NCBI RefSeq assembly: GCF_030123325.1
Contig: NZ_CP126106.1
Coordinates: 4,492,001-4,556,000 of the forward strand
DNA length: 64,000 nt
From: Peribacillus simplex
Lineage (GTDB): Bacteria; Bacillota; Bacilli; Bacillales; DSM-1321
Direction of reading: 5' to 3'
The translations under genes and the position numbers were made by a program. Within the stretch, counting starts at the first letter, position 1. Each line of letters starts with the position of its first letter. Below, one piece after another: positions 17,617 through 25,624 of the stretch. Under the pieces are notes generated by a model, which saw only the letters and a program-made list of their open reading frames with translations, was not told the origin of the DNA and did no database searches.

Positions 17617-18849
17617 TTAGGCAGCAGCTTCTTTTTTGTCTGAACTAATGAATTTCAAAACAATCAAGACGATGCCTATGCCCATGATCCCTGTAATGAT
17701 ATAGCTCAAATTGAGATGATTTTTCATGACAAGGGACATGACCGGAGGGCCTGCCGCAACTCCGATGAACCTGGATGACATGTAGAAGGAGGTTATCGTC
17801 CCACGCTGTTCCTTTTTTATATTTTGAGTGATGATTGCGTCGAGTGTCGGCAATAACGCACCAATTGCTATGCCCGCCAAACTTGTTACGAGTAATAAAA
17901 GGAAAACTTTGTTTTTTGTAAAACCGACAAATACAAGGCTGATTGAAAGGACAATTATACTGATCATGATGATCTTTTTCATGATTGGTAATTCGCCCTT
18001 GATTTTTTTCCCGGCAACATAGGAAGACACACAAAGGAAAAATAGCGGGATCGCTATCACTAAACCTTTTTGGATTCCATGCAAATCATGGATTTTTTCC
18101 AAATTATCAGACAAAAAGAAAAGAACACCGAACAAAACCAACATGACAAATACACCAATCAGGAAAACTGTATATAACCATTTTCCTTCCTGCTTGAATA
18201 TTTTTTTCGTATCATGCCAAAATTCCTTGAATTCCTTCGGATCATCCTTTTCCTTTGGTACCTTTATAAAGAAAAAGACCAAGACAATAGATATTAAACT
18301 GAAAAATGAAATCGAGAAGAATGGTAAAAACCAGATAAATGCAGCAAACAGGGAACCCAATATTGGACTAAGCACTTTCCCGAATGTATTCGAGGTTTCT
18401 ATGATACCCAGACAAGAACTCGTTTTTTCATCATCATCCTTGTATAGATCCCCTACCAGAGGCAAAATGATGGGCGAGGCACCAGACGCCCCAATCCCCT
18501 GCAATACCCTTCCGATGATGATCCATGTATAGGGATTTTCCAATTTCCATGATGCATAACCTGCGACCAAGCCACCAATGAGGGCTAGGATCAGACTTGG
18601 CAGGATCACCATCTTCCGTCCGAATCGATCTGATAAATAACCTGCTATGGGAATTAAAAAAATGGATGCAACAGAATAGCTTGTTATCACCATGCTTGAT
18701 TGAAATGAAGAGATCCCCACCTTATCCTCGAAAATGGGCAAAACCGGGATAAGCATTGAATTTCCAAGTGTCATCACCAATGGAATCGATGCCATACTGA
18801 TCAGGCACCACACGCTTACATCTTTATTTTGCTTCTCATGACCTTCCAT
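17617..18849 (-). CDS. MFS transporter (Bmr/TetA-like drug antiporter)
   Basis: This 410-residue, 12-segment major facilitator has the motif-A loop GYLSDRFGRKMV (about residues 68-79) and motif C-like GIGASGASPIILPLVGDLY (about 118-136), which place it among the 12-TM drug:H+ antiporters. The start at ATG 18849 has GAGGAG in front. A long intracellular loop holds KVPKEKDDPKEF near residue 205. It lies between two LysE-type paralogues, but on the strand of only one. The upstream region 18850-19235 holds one hairpin and no gene I can support. Confidence 0.83.
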   Translation of the reverse strand: MEGHEKQNKDVSVWCLISMASIPLVMTLGNSMLIPVLPIFEDKVGISSFQSSMVITSYSVASIFLIPIAGYLSDRFGRKMVILPSLILALIGGLVAGYASWKLENPYTWIIIGRVLQGIGASGASPIILPLVGDLYKDDDEKTSSCLGIIETSNTFGKVLSPILGSLFAAFIWFLPFFSISFFSLISIVLVFFFIKVPKEKDDPKEFKEFWHDTKKIFKQEGKWLYTVFLIGVFVMLVLFGVLFFLSDNLEKIHDLHGIQKGLVIAIPLFFLCVSSYVAGKKIKGELPIMKKIIMISIIVLSISLVFVGFTKNKVFLLLLVTSLAGIAIGALLPTLDAIITQNIKKEQRGTITSFYMSSRFIGVAAGPPVMSLVMKNHLNLSYIITGIMGIGIVLIVLKFISSDKKEAAA

Positions 18850-19021
18850 ACTTACACTCCTCATCCATTATAAAAGCAACTAATTGCATAAAAGGTAACC
18901 ATTTGTGAAACCAAATGTTTTGCATCATTTTTTAGATGTCTTAAATTATTATGTTATAGCATTGAAAGATTTATTCAGTAGCGCTTCACCCAAAATTACC
19001 CCTTTTGACCTTTAAAACAAC

Positions 19022-19048
19022 AAACCCATTCTTTGTAAGAATGGGTTT
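19022..19048. terminator. Isolated hairpin between MFS and LysE genes
   Basis: AAACCCATTC/GAATGGGTTT makes a perfect 10-base stem. On the minus strand it is followed by GTTGTTTT. No gene on that strand just upstream is convincing, so its role is unclear. Confidence 0.4.
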
Positions 19049-19235
19049 CCCGCTTTCGTTTTCATAAAGGAAAAAATATTCTTCTCTTTTTTATCAATTG
19101 TCACGACTAGGCAGGCGCAAACCGGACCATGATTCACCAAATGTCCACTCAAAAAAGGACTAAAAAGGTGGTACAAGTCCAATTGTTTGAATACATTCAA
19201 ATAAGCGAAGATGTATTAAACGATGAGGTGATGAA

Positions 19236-19862
19236 TTGGGTGTTTTTTTCAGCTATGTATTATTAGGTTTATCACTGGCGGCTCCTATCGGTCCCATAAA
19301 CGCTGCTCAATTGGACAAAGGAATTAAGAAGGGTTTTTGGCATGCCTGGATTTTTGGCTGGGGTGCCATTTTAGCGGATTTTGTTTTTATAGCCCTCGTC
19401 TTTTTCGGTGTCGTCCACTTTTTGGACAACTCCTTCATGAAGACATTTTTATGGCTTTTTGGGTTTTTCGTCCTGACCTATACCGGGATCGAAAGTCTGC
19501 TAAGTGCAGGTAAGATTGAAGTGAATGCACGAAAAGCGAAAGATTCCCTTTTCTCTTCATTCCTGACGGGATTCATCATGTCCCTTTCGAACCCTTTATC
19601 CATTTTGTTTTGGCTGGGTATTTATGGGTCCATTCTCGCAAACTCCGCTTCAAAATATGATATGGATCAGTTACTTATATACAGTTCAGGAATCCTTATC
19701 GGCCTCATAATCTGGGATTTCGCAATGGCCATCATCGCCAGCACCTTCAGACGCCTTTTATCCAAACCCATTCTAATGGGCATCTCCATCATTTCGGGTA
19801 TATCCCTTATAGGGATCGGCATTTACTTTGCCATCCAAGCAGCCAAAGTTTTATTTACATAA
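19236..19862 (+). CDS. LysE-family exporter, copy 2
   Basis: This 208-residue LysE/RhtB-type exporter starts at TTG behind GATGAGGTG. About six membrane segments are seen, with GLSLAAPIGPINAAQLDKGIKKGFWHAW at the N-terminus and SFLTGFIMSLSNPLSILFWLGIYGS in the middle. It matches copy 1 along its whole length, with many identical residues, so the two arose by duplication and inversion or by translocation. It probably exports an amino acid or similar zwitterion. A perfect 18-base-arm terminator follows. Confidence 0.85.
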   Translation: MGVFFSYVLLGLSLAAPIGPINAAQLDKGIKKGFWHAWIFGWGAILADFVFIALVFFGVVHFLDNSFMKTFLWLFGFFVLTYTGIESLLSAGKIEVNARKAKDSLFSSFLTGFIMSLSNPLSILFWLGIYGSILANSASKYDMDQLLIYSSGILIGLIIWDFAMAIIASTFRRLLSKPILMGISIISGISLIGIGIYFAIQAAKVLFT

Positions 19863-19924
19863 GCATTACTCGTGAGATCGTATTAAATGGATAATCCCTG
19901 CTGTCGGCCGGGTATGGATTTGCA

Positions 19925-19967
19925 GATAAAACAAGACAGCCGGTTTATTCGGCTGTCTTGTTTTATC
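19925..19967. terminator. Perfect 18-bp-arm bidirectional terminator
   Basis: GATAAAACAAGACAGCCG pairs perfectly with CGGCTGTCTTGTTTTATC across a 7-base loop. The arms contain the T-run and A-run, so it can stop transcription both ways between LysE copy 2 and thrZ. Confidence 0.9.
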
Positions 19968-19982
19968 CAACCCTAATCCAAT

Positions 19983-20069
19983 GCGCATTTACTCGTGATT
20001 TCTGCACATTTACTCGTGAATTACGCGCATTTACTCGTGAGATTCGGGCATTTACTCGTGAGTTCCGGA
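19983..20069. repeat. 21-bp-period tandem array, 4 units
   Basis: Four units of the form GCATTTACTCGTGA plus seven variable bases repeat every 20-21 bases. A fifth, isolated ACTCGTGAGAT lies at about 19868. The constant part is conserved while the spacer varies. The array fills the gap between a terminator and the thrZ stop codon. Confidence 0.75.
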
Positions 20070-20086
20070 TTAAGCTGCTTTTTTTG

Positions 20087-22009
20087 TTAGATGCTGCGTT
20101 CTTTTATTTGCTGGGCCATTCTCTTGATGAACGTTTCTATTGCGACATTTTCAACTTCTTGTTCCCCGTATTTCCGGACATTCACTTCATTTTCTTTCTC
20201 TTCTTTATCTCCAAGGACCAGCATATATGGAATTTTCCCCATCTGTGCTTCCCTGACTTTATACCCCAGCTTTTCATTCCGATCATCAATTTTCACTCTA
20301 ATGCCTTGATTCTTCAGTTCTTTTTGAACCTTTAAACAATAATTCAAATGAACTTGTGAGACAGGGATGATCTGTGCTTGCACCGGGGCAAGCCATACCG
20401 GAAAAGCACCGGCAAAGTGTTCTATCAGGATTCCGAAAAAACGATCGATCGATCCAAAAATGGCACGATGAATGACGACCGGACGAACCTTTTCATTATT
20501 TTCATCGATGTAAGTCAGATCAAATTTGTCGGGCATTTGAAAATCAAGTTGGATTGTTGCACATTGGTGGCTCCGTTTTAATGCATCTTTAATATGAAAA
20601 TCAATTTTCGGTCCATAAAATGCCCCGTCCCCTTCATTTACTTGATAATGTATCCCGATGCTTCCCAGAACATTTTTCAAGGCTGTTTCAGAAGCTTCCC
20701 ATAGGGAGTCATCACCCATTGAATCCTCTGGACGCGTCGAGAGCTCCACGGAATACTCGAAACCAAAAGTACGATACACCTTATCAATCAGATGAAACAC
20801 TTGTTTAATTTCACTTTCGATTTGATCCTGCCGAACATAAATGTGGGCATCATCCTGACAAAATGTACGGACACGCAGCATCCCGTTCAATGCACCGCTA
20901 TATTCATGACGGTGGACTTGACCGAATTCGGCCATCCGGATGGGTAAATCCCTGTAAGAATAAAGGCTGTTTTTGAAAATAAGCATATGCCCCGGACAGT
21001 TCATTGGCTTCATCGCGAATTTTGTTTGGTCCACCTCAGTGAAGTACATATTCTCATGGTAATGATCCCAGTGACCCGATTGTTCCCATAACCGCTGGTT
21101 CATCATGAAAGGAGTCCGAACCTCGTCGTAATCAGCTTCAATCTGAAGCTCCCGCGAGAACTTCTCCAATTCATTTCTAACGATTTGCCCTTTCGGTAAA
21201 TAAAATGGCATTCCAGGGGCTTCCTCCGAAAACATGAATAACTCCAGCTGTTTCCCTAATTTACGGTGATCGCGTTTGGCCGCTTCTTCCAGGAATTCAA
21301 AGTGTTCCTGTAGATCCTTCTTCTTTTGGAAAGCCACGCCATACACCCTTTGAAGAACTTCATTTTGATTGTCTCCCCGCCAATAGGCACCAGATACACG
21401 AGTCAATTTGAACGATTTTACAAATGATGTGGATGGAAGGTGCGGCCCTCTGCAAAGATCGACGAATTCCCCCTGTTTATAGAGCGTTAATTTTTCTCCA
21501 TTTGGGATATTCTTTGCTATATCCAACTTGAATGACTCCCCTCTGCCCTCGAATAACTTCACAGCTTCCTCATAAGTCACTTCGCTCCTTTCGATTTCCA
21601 GATTTTCACTTATGATATGTTCCATCTCTTTTTCAATGGCTTGTAGGTCTTCTGAGCTCAAAGGATGGTCTAACTTAAAATCATAGTAAAAACCATTTTC
21701 CACGACTGGCCCCATTCCTAATTCCACATTCCGGTATAATCTTTTCACAGCCTGCGCCAAAACATGCGCCGCTGTATGTCGTAATACTTGTAATCCTTCA
21801 TCCGAATCCAGAGTCAAGATCGACAATTCGGCATCCTCATTAAGCTTGTGACTTAGATCAACCAGTTGCTTATCCAGTTTGCCTGCCACTGCCTTTTTCC
21901 TTAAACTTGAGCTGATGGACCCTGCCACACTTTCCACTGTCATCCCTTGCGGATATTCCTTTTGCTGCCCATCCGGGAATTGAACTTTAATCATTTTTTC
22001 ACCCATCAC
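20087..22009 (-). CDS. thrZ: Threonine--tRNA ligase (ThrZ type)
   Basis: This 640-residue class II synthetase charges tRNA-Thr. It has an N-terminal TGS domain (about 5-65), the AlaX-like editing domain with HTAAHVLAQAV (about 77) and CRGPHLPS (about 186), and the catalytic core with the zinc ligands in MNCPGHM (Cys near 337), HRHE and VIHRA, followed by the anticodon-binding domain. The N-terminal part (IKVQFPDGQQKEYPQG, SISSSLRKKAVAGKL) resembles B. subtilis ThrZ more than ThrS. Three tandem T-boxes upstream, the arrangement known for B. subtilis thrZ, support this. The start may be 22009 or the ATG at 21994. Confidence 0.9.
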   Translation of the reverse strand: MMGEKMIKVQFPDGQQKEYPQGMTVESVAGSISSSLRKKAVAGKLDKQLVDLSHKLNEDAELSILTLDSDEGLQVLRHTAAHVLAQAVKRLYRNVELGMGPVVENGFYYDFKLDHPLSSEDLQAIEKEMEHIISENLEIERSEVTYEEAVKLFEGRGESFKLDIAKNIPNGEKLTLYKQGEFVDLCRGPHLPSTSFVKSFKLTRVSGAYWRGDNQNEVLQRVYGVAFQKKKDLQEHFEFLEEAAKRDHRKLGKQLELFMFSEEAPGMPFYLPKGQIVRNELEKFSRELQIEADYDEVRTPFMMNQRLWEQSGHWDHYHENMYFTEVDQTKFAMKPMNCPGHMLIFKNSLYSYRDLPIRMAEFGQVHRHEYSGALNGMLRVRTFCQDDAHIYVRQDQIESEIKQVFHLIDKVYRTFGFEYSVELSTRPEDSMGDDSLWEASETALKNVLGSIGIHYQVNEGDGAFYGPKIDFHIKDALKRSHQCATIQLDFQMPDKFDLTYIDENNEKVRPVVIHRAIFGSIDRFFGILIEHFAGAFPVWLAPVQAQIIPVSQVHLNYCLKVQKELKNQGIRVKIDDRNEKLGYKVREAQMGKIPYMLVLGDKEEKENEVNVRKYGEQEVENVAIETFIKRMAQQIKERSI

Positions 22010-22032
22010 ATAAACACCCCTTTTTTAGTAAT

Positions 22033-22270
22033 AAAAAAACGCACTCATCCCTATATAAGGGACGAGTGCGTTTACCCGTGGTTCCACCCAATTTCCCATA
22101 AGCAAAAAACACTCATGGCTCTGGAGCTTGTAACGCAGCTTAGACGATATCAGTTACTCTTGTTCACCGATATAGCTCAAAGGCGGTAAATCAGTTTCCT
22201 AAGCCAGGAAGTTCGCAGCTGCCCTTCCCTCTCTGAAGACCGTAAAAATGATTCATGTCCTTATCATGGC
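22033..22270 (-). promoter_or_regulatory. Threonine T-box riboswitch, unit A (next to thrZ)
   Basis: On the minus strand this holds a stem I with specifier ACC (Thr) at 22185-22187 in GATTTACCGCC, the T-box sequence TGGGTGGAACCACG (22077-22090) and a terminator whose stem GCACTCGTCCC/GGGATGAGTGC is followed by seven T. Uncharged tRNA-Thr would pair with ACC and with the T-box bulge and let transcription continue into thrZ. Confidence 0.92.
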
Positions 22271-22285
22271 AATATTTTTATATAT

Positions 22286-22527
22286 AAAAAAACGCACCCA
22301 TCCCTATATAAGGGACGAGTGCGTTTATACCCGTGGTTCCACCCAATTTCCCATAAGCAAAAAACACTCATGGCTCTGGAGCTTGTAACGCAGCTTAGAC
22401 GGTACCAGTTACTCTTGTTCACCGATACAGCTCAAAGGCGGTAAATCAGTTTCCTAAGCCAGGAAGTTCGCAGCTGCCCTCCCCTCTCTGAAGACCGTAA
22501 AAATGATTCATGTCCTTATCATGGCAA
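22286..22527 (-). promoter_or_regulatory. Threonine T-box riboswitch, unit B (middle)
   Basis: This near-identical copy of unit A has the same ACC specifier, T-box TGGGTGGAACCACG (22332-22345) and its own terminator. It differs at a few places, for example GGTACC instead of GATATC (plus strand CGGTACCAGT), consistent with a fairly recent tandem duplication. Confidence 0.92.
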
Positions 22528-22539
22528 TAATTATAATAA

Positions 22540-22776
22540 TAAAAAACGCACCCATCCCTAAGTAAGGGACGAGTGCGTTACCCGTGATTCCACCCAATTT
22601 CCCATAAGCAAGAAACACTTATGGCTCTGGAGCTTGTAACGCAGCTTAGACGATATCAGTTACTCTTGTTCGCCGATATAGCTCAAAGGCGGTAAATCAG
22701 TTTCCTAAGCCAGGAAGTTCGCAGCTGCCCTTCCCTCTCTGAAGACCGTAAAAATGATTCATGTCCTTATCAATGC
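22540..22776 (-). promoter_or_regulatory. Threonine T-box riboswitch, unit C (first transcribed)
   Basis: This third copy is closest to the promoter. It keeps the ACC specifier and a terminator (GCACTCGTCCC/GGGATGGGTGC), but its T-box reads TGGGTGGAATCACG (22583-22596), with T in place of C in the highly conserved ACC. The antiterminator may therefore be weaker than in units A and B. Confidence 0.9.
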
Positions 22777-22811
22777 TTCTAAAATGTAAATGGATTTTTA
22801 TATTGTTATAT

Positions 22812-22840
22812 ATATTACAATATATTCCCATAAGTGACAA
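22812..22840 (-). promoter_or_regulatory. thrZ promoter (sigma-A)
   Basis: On the minus strand TTGTCA (22835-22840) is followed after exactly 17 bases by TAATAT (22812-22817). It lies about 40 bases before T-box unit C, so one transcript would cross all three switches. Confidence 0.8.
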
Positions 22841-22903
22841 CCTCAATTTTTTTAATTTCATTACAAACACCAAATTGGTATAATTAGTAAAAAAGGAGTC
22901 TCT

Positions 22904-23179
22904 ATGAAAAGTTTAAGCAATTGGTCGATCGTATTTGCAGTGATTGGTATATTATCTTTTTGCTGTTCCTTTGCTTCACCAAAAGTCTCCGAGCTGCTTA
23001 TGATTTCAGGATTCGGTGCGTTAGTTATTGGTATGTTATGCAGTTTCGGGGCCATATTTAAAAATGAAAAAGGAAAGTCGAAATTCTTGGCTGTTGCTGC
23101 ATTCTTTCTTTTAAGTTTCATTCTCGTTTGGAATGACCCATTTCAAATTGTCAGGCTCTTGACCTGGATGAAAAATTAA
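22904..23179 (+). CDS. Small membrane protein, unknown function
   Basis: This 91-residue protein has about three hydrophobic segments (roughly residues 7-25, 32-50 and 62-80) and a short KNEKGKSK basic loop between the second and third. An ATG follows AAAAAGGAGT at good spacing, and a TGGTATAAT extended -10 lies 25 bases upstream, so it is likely expressed. A strong hairpin terminator follows at once. I do not recognise the family. It is divergent from thrZ and convergent with another membrane protein. Confidence 0.7.
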   Translation: MKSLSNWSIVFAVIGILSFCCSFASPKVSELLMISGFGALVIGMLCSFGAIFKNEKGKSKFLAVAAFFLLSFILVWNDPFQIVRLLTWMKN

Positions 23180-23187
23180 TCAAAATG

Positions 23188-23215
23188 AAAACCCGTTCGC
23201 CATGACGGGTTTTTT
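23188..23215. terminator. Bidirectional terminator
   Basis: AAAACCCGTTCG/..GACGGGTTTTTT lies between two convergent membrane-protein genes, with an A-run and a T-run on either side. Confidence 0.85.
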
Positions 23216-23222
23216 GAATACT

Positions 23223-23816
23223 TCAATCTTCCATCGTTAGACTTGAATTCTTTATTCTAAGCCATAGCGTAAGTCCAGTAATCCAGAGAATTAGCGCGCA
23301 TCCAAAGCCGAGCAAAGATAACGGTGCAAGGATTTGATGCTCCCAAAACATGACAGTGTCTGGCACAATAAGCAATGTGATAAGCGCCAATAAACAGAGA
23401 AGCACTCCTGTTGCATAGTACACCTTGATTTGGAAAAGTGACGCCAAAGGTAAAAAATGAATCCCTACAATAATGGCGATGACTCCTGGTATAAGATCAG
23501 TCTGATTGATCAAGTTACAGATGACAATGGCAATCCCTATCAGCAACCCTTCGGCAATGAAGACCATATTAAACAAAAATCCGATACGCTTCAGACGCCT
23601 AGCCCCATCTTCTGAAACTTGATTGGACATTTTTTGTGATGCATGAATTAATGAAATACCTTCGATAACCATTATGATTCCTACGAATATGGCTGCGAGT
23701 TCCACGTAGGGAAACCCCCACCCCTGCAATCCCATTATACCGGTACCTGCCCACAGTGTACCGAAGACCGCCATGAAAATGACTCCAATTCCAGAACCGC
23801 GATACGCCTCTTTCAT
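23223..23816 (-). CDS. Multi-pass membrane protein, unknown function
   Basis: This protein of about 197 residues starts at the ATG at 23816 behind GAAAGGAATC; a longer frame to 23882 lacks a ribosome site. Six or so hydrophobic segments alternate with short loops (for example GVIFMAVFGTLWAGTGIMG near the start and LLGFGCALILWITGLTLWL near the end). The middle charged stretch SQKMSNQVSEDGARRLKR is cytoplasmic by the positive-inside rule. No family is recognised. The upstream region to 24000 shows no gene. Confidence 0.68.
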   Translation of the reverse strand: MKEAYRGSGIGVIFMAVFGTLWAGTGIMGLQGWGFPYVELAAIFVGIIMVIEGISLIHASQKMSNQVSEDGARRLKRIGFLFNMVFIAEGLLIGIAIVICNLINQTDLIPGVIAIIVGIHFLPLASLFQIKVYYATGVLLCLLALITLLIVPDTVMFWEHQILAPLSLLGFGCALILWITGLTLWLRIKNSSLTMED

Positions 23817-24000
23817 CCTCAGATTCCTTTCATCCACAGAATTAAAAGTACATAGATTAATAGTATTGCACACCTTCCCCAAATATTCAGTTATAAAAAA
23901 TGATTTATTGCAAAAATTACCATAATGCGGATTTTAATAGATAATTACCGCTTTCGTCGATATAACTGGATTTCCGTCCGATATCGTCTAATTAGTGTCC

Positions 24001-24041
24001 AAAAAAAAACCTGAGTCCCCAAAGGGATCTCAGGTTTTTAT
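24001..24041 (-). terminator. Terminator of lysP / lysine operon
   Basis: AAAACCTGAGATCCC/GGGGACTCAGG is followed by nine T on the minus strand, directly after lysP. It would end the long kam transcript. Confidence 0.88.
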
Positions 24042-24045
24042 CTAT

Positions 24046-25509
24046 TCATGCCACATCCGATTTATCAAATTGACAATCTTTCAATGATATTAATTGGGTC
24101 TTGTGATAAATCTTGTATCCTAACCAGATCGCCAGGAATATCGGTAATCCGATATAGGAGACGGCGACGCCATACCAGTCGATGCTGCCGCTTAGGAATG
24201 CTTGATAGTTCTGCCCTGCTATGACACCCATGCAAAGCACGAATGAAAGAATCGGGCCGAGTGGAAACCATTTTGCTTTATATTTCAATTCGTTCAGGTC
24301 ACCACCCTGTGCAACATAGGCACGTCTAAAGCGATAATGGCTGATTGCTATTCCAATCCAGGCGATGAAGCCGGTTAGCCCCGATGCATTCAATAGCCAT
24401 GTAAATACATGGTCCCCCAAAATGGATGTCAAGAAGGCGAGCCCGCCAATTAATGTCGTTAGGATCAAAGCATTCATCGGGATTCCCCTGCGATTGACTT
24501 TGGCGAGGAATTGGGGAGCTTGTTTATCTTTCGCCATCGACCATAACATCCGCGTTGAAGCGTATAGTCCCGAGTTCCCGGCGGATAGTAAGGAAGTCAA
24601 CACGACCGCATTCATGACGGATGCCGCGAATGCAAATCCTGCACGTTCAAACACAAGTGTGAAAGGGCTTACAGAAATGTTTTCGACATCCCCGTTCAGC
24701 AAACTTGGACTCGTGTACGGTATTAAGAGGCCGAGTATCAGGATGGCCCCGATGTAAAATAATAGGATGCGCCAAAATACTTGGCGGATCGCATTCGGAA
24801 CATTTTTTTCGGGATTCTCACTTTCCCCGGCAGCAATACCAACCAGTTCCGTGCCTTGAAAAGAAAATCCCGCGATTAGAAAGATAGAGATGATCGATAA
24901 AAATCCTCCCTTGAATGGTGCCTCATCCATGGTGAAGTTTTCAAATCCGATCACCTTTCCACCAAAAATCCCCAATATGGTCAATAAACCAACAATGATG
25001 AAGCAAATGATGGCGATGACTTTTATTAAGGCAAACCAATATTCAGATTCACCATAGCTTTTAATGGAAAGGGCGTTGAGTGTGAAGACGATCCCAAGGA
25101 ATAATGCACTCCATATAAGGCTGGGTACATCAGGGAGCCAGAATTTCATGATGATGGCAGCTGCAGCTACTTCCACGGCAAGGGTGACTGCCCAGTTAAA
25201 CCAATAATTCCAGCCAAGTGCAAAGCCGAATGCGGGATCAACAAAGCGTGTGGCGTAGGTGGAAAATGATCCCGACACAGGCATATATGTCGCCATTTCC
25301 CCTAAGCTCGTCATAAGGAAATAAACCATGATTCCAATGCAGGCATAGGCAGCAAGGGCACCGCCTGGCCCCGCGCTCTGGATGGTTGCCCCGCTTGCCA
25401 GGAACAATCCGGTTCCTATTGAACCGCCAATGGCAATCATGGTCATATGCCTTGCTTTCAGTTTCCTTTTAACTGTCGGTTCTTGATTATCAATGAGATT
25501 CATGTCCAT
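24046..25509 (-). CDS. lysP: Lysine-type amino acid permease (APC family)
   Basis: This 487-residue, 12-segment permease has the amino acid transporter signature across TM1 (HMTMIAIGGSIGTGLFLASG, residues 21-40) and the TM3-TM5 blocks EMATYMPVSGSFSTYATRFVDPAFGFALGWNYWFNW typical of the LysP/GabP branch, at the length expected for LysP. It is the last gene of the kam cluster, 115 bases after the M20 gene and before a strong terminator, so lysine import is the natural role. GABA, the predicted pathway product, is an alternative substrate because GabP is a close relative. Whether it has a separate promoter is unclear. Confidence 0.8.
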   Translation of the reverse strand: MDMNLIDNQEPTVKRKLKARHMTMIAIGGSIGTGLFLASGATIQSAGPGGALAAYACIGIMVYFLMTSLGEMATYMPVSGSFSTYATRFVDPAFGFALGWNYWFNWAVTLAVEVAAAAIIMKFWLPDVPSLIWSALFLGIVFTLNALSIKSYGESEYWFALIKVIAIICFIIVGLLTILGIFGGKVIGFENFTMDEAPFKGGFLSIISIFLIAGFSFQGTELVGIAAGESENPEKNVPNAIRQVFWRILLFYIGAILILGLLIPYTSPSLLNGDVENISVSPFTLVFERAGFAFAASVMNAVVLTSLLSAGNSGLYASTRMLWSMAKDKQAPQFLAKVNRRGIPMNALILTTLIGGLAFLTSILGDHVFTWLLNASGLTGFIAWIGIAISHYRFRRAYVAQGGDLNELKYKAKWFPLGPILSFVLCMGVIAGQNYQAFLSGSIDWYGVAVSYIGLPIFLAIWLGYKIYHKTQLISLKDCQFDKSDVA

Positions 25510-25624
25510 ATGGTTCCTACCTCATTTTCTTTTAAAGTTAAAAGTTCAAGAAATAAAAGAGTTTTTAACAACCGCTTTGTGAAAGTCTTAATAGTTCGCT
25601 TCACTTGCTGGGATACTATCCAGT

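Noticed and set aside
19012..19200. Minus-strand frame in the MFS/LysE gap
   Set aside because: It has a weak ribosome site, runs into a hairpin, and looks random.
19983..20069. Possible CRISPR array
   Set aside because: The repeat-plus-spacer unit is only 21 bases with a spacer of about 7, and no cas genes are near.
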